This document shows, piece after piece, positions 14,592-17,571 of a stretch of 17,571 nucleotides of DNA. The translations under genes were made by a program, and so were the position numbers. The DNA comes from an uncultured Bacilli bacterium (GTDB lineage: Bacteria; Bacillota_I; Bacilli_A; RF39; UBA660), in contig CARMXJ010000026.1 in the NCBI GenBank assembly GCA_949025205.1, positions 1 to 17,571 on the forward strand. Reading direction: 5' to 3'. Within the stretch, counting starts at the first letter, position 1. Every line of letters starts with the position of its first letter. Under the pieces are notes generated by a model that ran no database searches, was not told the origin of the DNA, and saw only the letters and a program-made list of their open reading frames with translations.

Positions 14592-14666
14592 ATGAAACGA
14601 AGTTTGAATTATATTAATTGGGCTTATTTAGATTTTAAGAGGTGTCAAAGACATAAAAATATTTAA
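14592..14666 (+). CDS. 24-residue leader peptide ORF upstream of the recombinase
   Basis: ATG at 14592 follows a G-rich site (GGGGG at 14582-14586) at proper distance and runs 24 codons to TAA at 14664. The peptide begins MKRSLNYINWAYLDFK and is basic and aromatic. Its last ten codons form the first arm and part of the loop of the terminator at 14637-14688, so ribosomes on it would disrupt that hairpin. This is the arrangement of translation-controlled attenuators such as those before tet(M)- or erm-type genes. Expression of the peptide is inferred. Confidence 0.5.
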   Translation: MKRSLNYINWAYLDFKRCQRHKNI

Positions 14667-14688
14667 TGTGTCTTTGTCGCCTCTTTTT
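14637..14688 (+). terminator. Intrinsic terminator / attenuator before the recombinase gene
   Basis: AAGAGG (14637-14642) pairs with CCTCTT (14680-14685), and CAAAGACA (14646-14653) pairs perfectly with TGTCTTTG (14669-14676), with UG/CG pairs and one mismatch between. A run of five T (14684-14688) ends it. It lies between the promoter at 14524 and the recombinase start at 14722, so it must be bypassed for expression. A third segment, TCAAAGA at 14694-14700, repeats the first arm and could pair with TCTTTG at 14671-14676 instead. Confidence 0.7.
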
Positions 14689-14721
14689 AGGTTTCAAAGA
14701 TAAAAAGGAGGATTAAAAAAT

Positions 14722-16635
14722 ATGAGTGATGAAAAGAAAATTGCAGGAATTTACATAAGAGTTTCAACAGAGGATCAAGCCAGAGAGGGTTTTAGTTTAC
14801 CAGAACAAGAAAAAAGACTTCGTGCAATGTGTGAGTATAAAGGATATGGGATTTATAAAATCTATAAGGATGCTGGAATAAGTGCAAAAACTGGTAATCA
14901 CAGACCAGCATTTGAAGAATTACTTGAAGATATTAAGAACAAAAAATGTAATACTATTGTTGTTTTAAAATTAGATAGATTAACTCGTTCAGTTTATGAT
15001 ATGGAGCATATCATGAAGTTTTTAGATGAAAATAATGCTTATCTAGATTGTGCAAATGATGATATTAATACTACAAATGCTAATGGTAAAATGGTTGCAA
15101 GACTTCTAACAACAGTTTCACAAAATGAAATAGAAAGAACAAGTGAAAGAACTAAAATAGGTTTAGCAGGTGCGATTGCTTCTGGGCATATTCCACATAA
15201 AAGTCCATTAGGTTATAAAAGAGATGGAAAAATACTAGTACCAGATTTAGCAACGAAAGATATTATTGTTAGAATATTTAATCTATATTATGAGGGTAAT
15301 TCTTACCAAACAATAGCCAATATTTTTAAGAAAGAAGAAGTATTAGGTAGAACAAATTGGTATGACTCTACTATTCAGAAAATATTAGAAAATGAAATAT
15401 ATAAAGGTGATTTTGTTCATGGTAAAAGAACTAAAAATCCAACTTATTATAAAGATGTAGTTGAGCCACTTGTATCAAAAGAATTATGGGAAGAATGCCA
15501 AGTTCAAAAGAAAAAGAATTCTAGAAGTTATAAAAGAACATTAGAATATCTATTCTTACAAAAATTAAGATGTCCTAAATGTAATCGTATTTTAGGTGGT
15601 AAAGCAACTACCAAGAAAAATGGTAAAGCATACTTTTATTACTATTGTAATGATTGCAAATTAACCATTAAAGAAAGTGAAATTGAAAAAGAAATTGAAC
15701 ATTTTATCAATGATATTTATGAGTATGATAGTATCGTTAATCAAACACTACTACCTATGATAAAAACTAAAGTAGAAAATCCAAAAGAAGAAATACAAAA
15801 AGAAATATCTAATCAAAATCAAAAACTAGAAAGAATTAAAAAAGCATATGTTAATGGAACATTTAAGTTGGAAGAATATGATGAAGAAAGAAAAATAGTT
15901 GAAACAACAATTACTGAACTAGAAAACAGATTAAATGAGTGTGAAGTATGTGATGTTCTACAATTTACACCAGAAGATATTTTAATTAAAAGAGATATTG
16001 ATTATATTAATCAAATACTTTATCCGGAAGAATATAAAGAAAGAAACTTTAACTGGGAAGAACTATCACGAGAAGAAAAAGCAAATCTAGTTATGAATTA
16101 TATTGATGAAATAAAACTATATGAAACCTCTAACCACGAGTGCAAAGTAGATGAAATATTTTTTAGAGAAAGTATTGCTAAACCATGTAATGAATTATAT
16201 GATGCAGGATATATTGATAAAAAAGATTATGCTCTAATGGGTAATGTAGTTACAAAATTGAGATTTAGTGAATACCTACCATTTGATAAAGTTAGCCAAC
16301 ATATTTTTAGATTAAGAGAATTTTATAATGTAGGTTATTTTGAAGCAACCTATTATTATGATAATAAAGTTATGTTCTTTAATGGATATGAAGAACGAAG
16401 AATTGTGAGAATATTTCCACTTGAAGATTATAGAAAAATGGATAAAATCGAACAATTAAAATTAGGTGTTATCTATGTTAAAGATGGAGATAAATCTATA
16501 TTAGAAGATGAAGAAAATGTATTTGAATATATACCACCAGTTGTTAATTCGGCTGAATATGAATTAGATGAAGAAACAAAGAAAAAGAGAGAACAAATTG
16601 AAAAGGAATGGAATGAAATTCAAAAGAATAATTAA
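14722..16635 (+). CDS. Large serine recombinase (site-specific integrase)
   Basis: This 637-residue protein catalyses integration and excision of the element through a serine-DNA intermediate. The N-terminal resolvase domain (7-150) has IYIRVSTEDQ with catalytic Ser15 and Arg13, KLDRLTRS (Arg86, Arg89) and the linking helix NEIERTSERTKIGL. The recombinase domain (about 155-265) holds SPLGYKRDG and ILENEIYKGDFVHGKRTK. A zinc ribbon at 284-312 has CPKC...CNDC. Charged coiled-coil segments follow (about 345-405). The last 170 residues extend past the usual 500-550 length and contain an aromatic-rich part (EATYYYDNKVMFF) that I do not recognise. AAAGGAGG (14705-14712) fixes the start. By eye, AGA arginine and CTA leucine codons are commoner than in the genes left of the tRNA. 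The relaxase follows 296 bp downstream. Confidence 0.93.
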   Translation: MSDEKKIAGIYIRVSTEDQAREGFSLPEQEKRLRAMCEYKGYGIYKIYKDAGISAKTGNHRPAFEELLEDIKNKKCNTIVVLKLDRLTRSVYDMEHIMKFLDENNAYLDCANDDINTTNANGKMVARLLTTVSQNEIERTSERTKIGLAGAIASGHIPHKSPLGYKRDGKILVPDLATKDIIVRIFNLYYEGNSYQTIANIFKKEEVLGRTNWYDSTIQKILENEIYKGDFVHGKRTKNPTYYKDVVEPLVSKELWEECQVQKKKNSRSYKRTLEYLFLQKLRCPKCNRILGGKATTKKNGKAYFYYYCNDCKLTIKESEIEKEIEHFINDIYEYDSIVNQTLLPMIKTKVENPKEEIQKEISNQNQKLERIKKAYVNGTFKLEEYDEERKIVETTITELENRLNECEVCDVLQFTPEDILIKRDIDYINQILYPEEYKERNFNWEELSREEKANLVMNYIDEIKLYETSNHECKVDEIFFRESIAKPCNELYDAGYIDKKDYALMGNVVTKLRFSEYLPFDKVSQHIFRLREFYNVGYFEATYYYDNKVMFFNGYEERRIVRIFPLEDYRKMDKIEQLKLGVIYVKDGDKSILEDEENVFEYIPPVVNSAEYELDEETKKKREQIEKEWNEIQKNN

Positions 16636-16646
16636 GATTTTTTGTT

Positions 16647-16666
16647 AACTTTTTTGCAAAAAAGTT
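16647..16666. repeat. 20-bp perfect palindrome
   Basis: AACTTTTTT followed by GC and AAAAAAGTT reads the same on both strands. It lies 11 bp after the recombinase stop. No T-run follows on either side, so it is more likely a binding site or a weak cruciform than a terminator. Confidence 0.7.
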
Positions 16667-16689
16667 ATAACAATCGTGGTAAGTTTTGT

Positions 16690-16781
16690 TTACGAAGTAA
16701 ATGAAATTAGCGATAGATTGTTCAAAAGTCTTATGTATATGTAGTTTTATTTCATTACGAAGTTTTGAAATATTACGAAAT
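16690..16781 (+). repeat. Three iteron-like direct repeats TTACGAA[G/A]T
   Basis: Copies start at 16690, 16755 and 16773. The first two extend to TTACGAAGT, then AAA or TT, then TGAAAT (16690-16707 and 16755-16771), each preceded closely by or overlapping AAGTTTTG. Spacing is 65 and 18 bp. Confidence 0.55.
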
Positions 16782-16795
16782 AAGACAGGTGGATT

Positions 16796-16868
16796 CTAAG
16801 GTTGCCTAAACCTTAGCCCCCAGATTTTGATGCTTGCGTCAAAATCTATAGGGGGTTAGAGATTTTGA
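16796..16868. repeat. Nested, mutually exclusive inverted repeats
   Basis: CTAAGGTT (16796-16803) and AACCTTAG (16809-16816) form an 8-bp perfect hairpin. Overlapping it, TTAGCCCCC then AGATTTTGA (16813-16830) pairs with TCAAAATCT (16839-16847) and, after an ATA bulge, GGGGGTTAG (16851-16859): an 18-pair stem with two G-T pairs and loop TGCTTGCG. A second AGATTTTGA (16860-16868) is a direct copy of the arm, so TCAAAATCT can pair with either. This is the best candidate for the relaxase target. Confidence 0.65.
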
Positions 16869-16907
16869 CAGAGCCAAAATTAATCTACTATAAATAGTAG
16901 GACTCTG
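16869..16907. repeat. Hairpin just upstream of the relaxase ribosome site
   Basis: CAGAGCC (16869-16875) pairs with GGACTCTG (16900-16907, one bulge), and inside it CTACTA (16885-16890) pairs with TAGTAG (16895-16900) around TAAA. It ends eight bases before the GGGGGG ribosome site, so it may affect relaxase translation or form part of oriT. Confidence 0.55.
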
Positions 16908-16931
16908 CTTTAAAGGGGGGAATATAGAAAT

Positions 16932-17571
16932 ATGGATGCTAAAGAAGAATTATCTTATTCATTACATTTAAGTAATGATAAAAATAAATCAAAGAAAGCA
17001 AGAAGAAGTGTAAAAAATACTGAAACTGGAACCACTTCTCTATCTAATAATGCAATACAAAATCATCAACAACTATCAAAAGTTGATAAGCATAATTTGA
17101 GAAAATATGATGAAGAACAAGAATTAATTTGCACGATTAAGGGCACTTCTTCTATTGTAGAAGATACCAAGAATTTGTATTTAGAATTGTTTGAAGATGC
17201 AAGAATTAAATATAACGAAAAGCAAACTAGAAATGATAGAAAGATAGAAAACTATTTTAATCATATTTCAAATGATAACAAGCGAGATCTTGCTTGTGAG
17301 ATTATTATTGAACTTGGAGATATGGACTTCTGGGTTGATAAAGATGATAAATTTAAAAAGAAGATGGTAGAAGTTTTTAAAGAACAAATATTAGATTTAG
17401 AAGAAGTTGTACCTAATTTTAAGATAGCAAATGCCACCATTCATTTTGATGAATCTAGTCCACATCTACATATTGTTGGTGTACCATTTAAAGATGGAAT
17501 GAAAAATGGTATGTCTAAACAAGTTGGTAAATCTGATGTCTTTAATAAAATAAGTTTAAAAGAAATTCAAG
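16932..17571 (+). CDS. MOBV (Pre/Mob) relaxase, 5' part, runs off the window
   Basis: This is an open frame of 213 complete codons with no stop before the window edge. MOBV relaxases nick oriT and carry the strand into a recipient with help from a co-resident conjugation system. The signature is at residues 171-185: IHFDESSPHLHIVGVP, with the H-x-D-E (His171, Asp173, Glu174) and P-H-x-H (Pro177, His178, His180) metal-binding pattern of the Pre/Mob family. Residues 51-63 (VDKHNLRKYDEEQ) fit the conserved N-terminal His-Asn-x-Arg region. Before that are about 50 basic, Ser/Asn-rich residues, perhaps an extension. GGGGGG at 16915-16920 serves as the ribosome site for the ATG at 16932. The catalytic C-terminal half and length cannot be judged here. 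Confidence 0.85.
   Translation, partial: MDAKEELSYSLHLSNDKNKSKKARRSVKNTETGTTSLSNNAIQNHQQLSKVDKHNLRKYDEEQELICTIKGTSSIVEDTKNLYLELFEDARIKYNEKQTRNDRKIENYFNHISNDNKRDLACEIIIELGDMDFWVDKDDKFKKKMVEVFKEQILDLEEVVPNFKIANATIHFDESSPHLHIVGVPFKDGMKNGMSKQVGKSDVFNKISLKEIQ

Larger units (their letters stand above)
16636..16931 (+). other. Repeat-rich intergenic region, candidate oriT
   Basis: This 296-bp gap directly precedes the relaxase gene, where MOBV elements often carry their transfer origin. It contains no ORF I can support. It holds a 20-bp perfect palindrome (16647-16666), three TTACGAA[G/A]T direct repeats (16690, 16755, 16773) and several nested inverted repeats between 16796 and 16907, listed separately. 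The pMV158-type MOBV nick motif is not visible, so the nick site is not assigned. Confidence 0.45.

Overview
The window is AT-rich bacterial DNA with AGGAGG-type ribosome binding sites, sigma-A-like promoters and TGG tryptophan codons. TGA is used as a true stop (end of the gene at 4802), so this is code 11 and not a mycoplasma code. The families present (DUF975, Mbeg1-like hydrolase, heterodimeric ABC exporter with MarR regulator, BclA-like collagen protein, M18 aminopeptidase, MOBV element) point to a low-GC Bacillota, probably a gut Bacilli or Clostridia lineage. The genus cannot be read from the sequence.

Layout. 1-1640: a minus-strand gene for a two-domain membrane protein (DUF975 plus a CmpB-like permease domain), divergent from the next block. 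1678-5893: four plus-strand genes for soluble, mostly enzyme-like proteins: an alpha/beta hydrolase, a transglutaminase-like protein, a nitroreductase-GNAT fusion, and, abutting it, a second Cys-His papain/transglutaminase-like protein with an unknown C-terminal domain. A terminator closes this block. 5943-10600: an operon of a MarR regulator and two half-ABC exporters with overlapping ends. It starts at a strong promoter whose -10 lies inside a long inverted repeat, the likely autoregulatory operator. The two ABC subunits have complementary degenerate motifs, as in TM287/288- and BmrCD-type heterodimers.

10613-12131 (minus): a BclA-like collagen surface protein with fourteen 54-bp repeats. 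Just behind it lies a 33-codon relic of a second collagen-protein 3' end. 12243-13532 carries an M18 aminopeptidase, convergent with a conserved small protein (13529-13888, minus). A tRNA-Thr(GGT) with its own promoter and terminator follows.

14182 to the end: an accessory region. It holds an orphan 91-aa gene, a promoter with a 24-codon leader ORF and an intrinsic terminator in front of a 637-aa large serine recombinase, then 296 bp packed with inverted and direct repeats (candidate oriT), and the 5' part of a MOBV (Pre/Mob) relaxase that runs off the window. This is the left part of an integrative mobilizable element; its right end and cargo lie outside the window.

The observations most worth following are the collagen 3' relic, the leader/terminator in front of the recombinase, the nested repeats in front of the relaxase, the MarR dyad, and the paired NR-GNAT and Cys-His fusion proteins.
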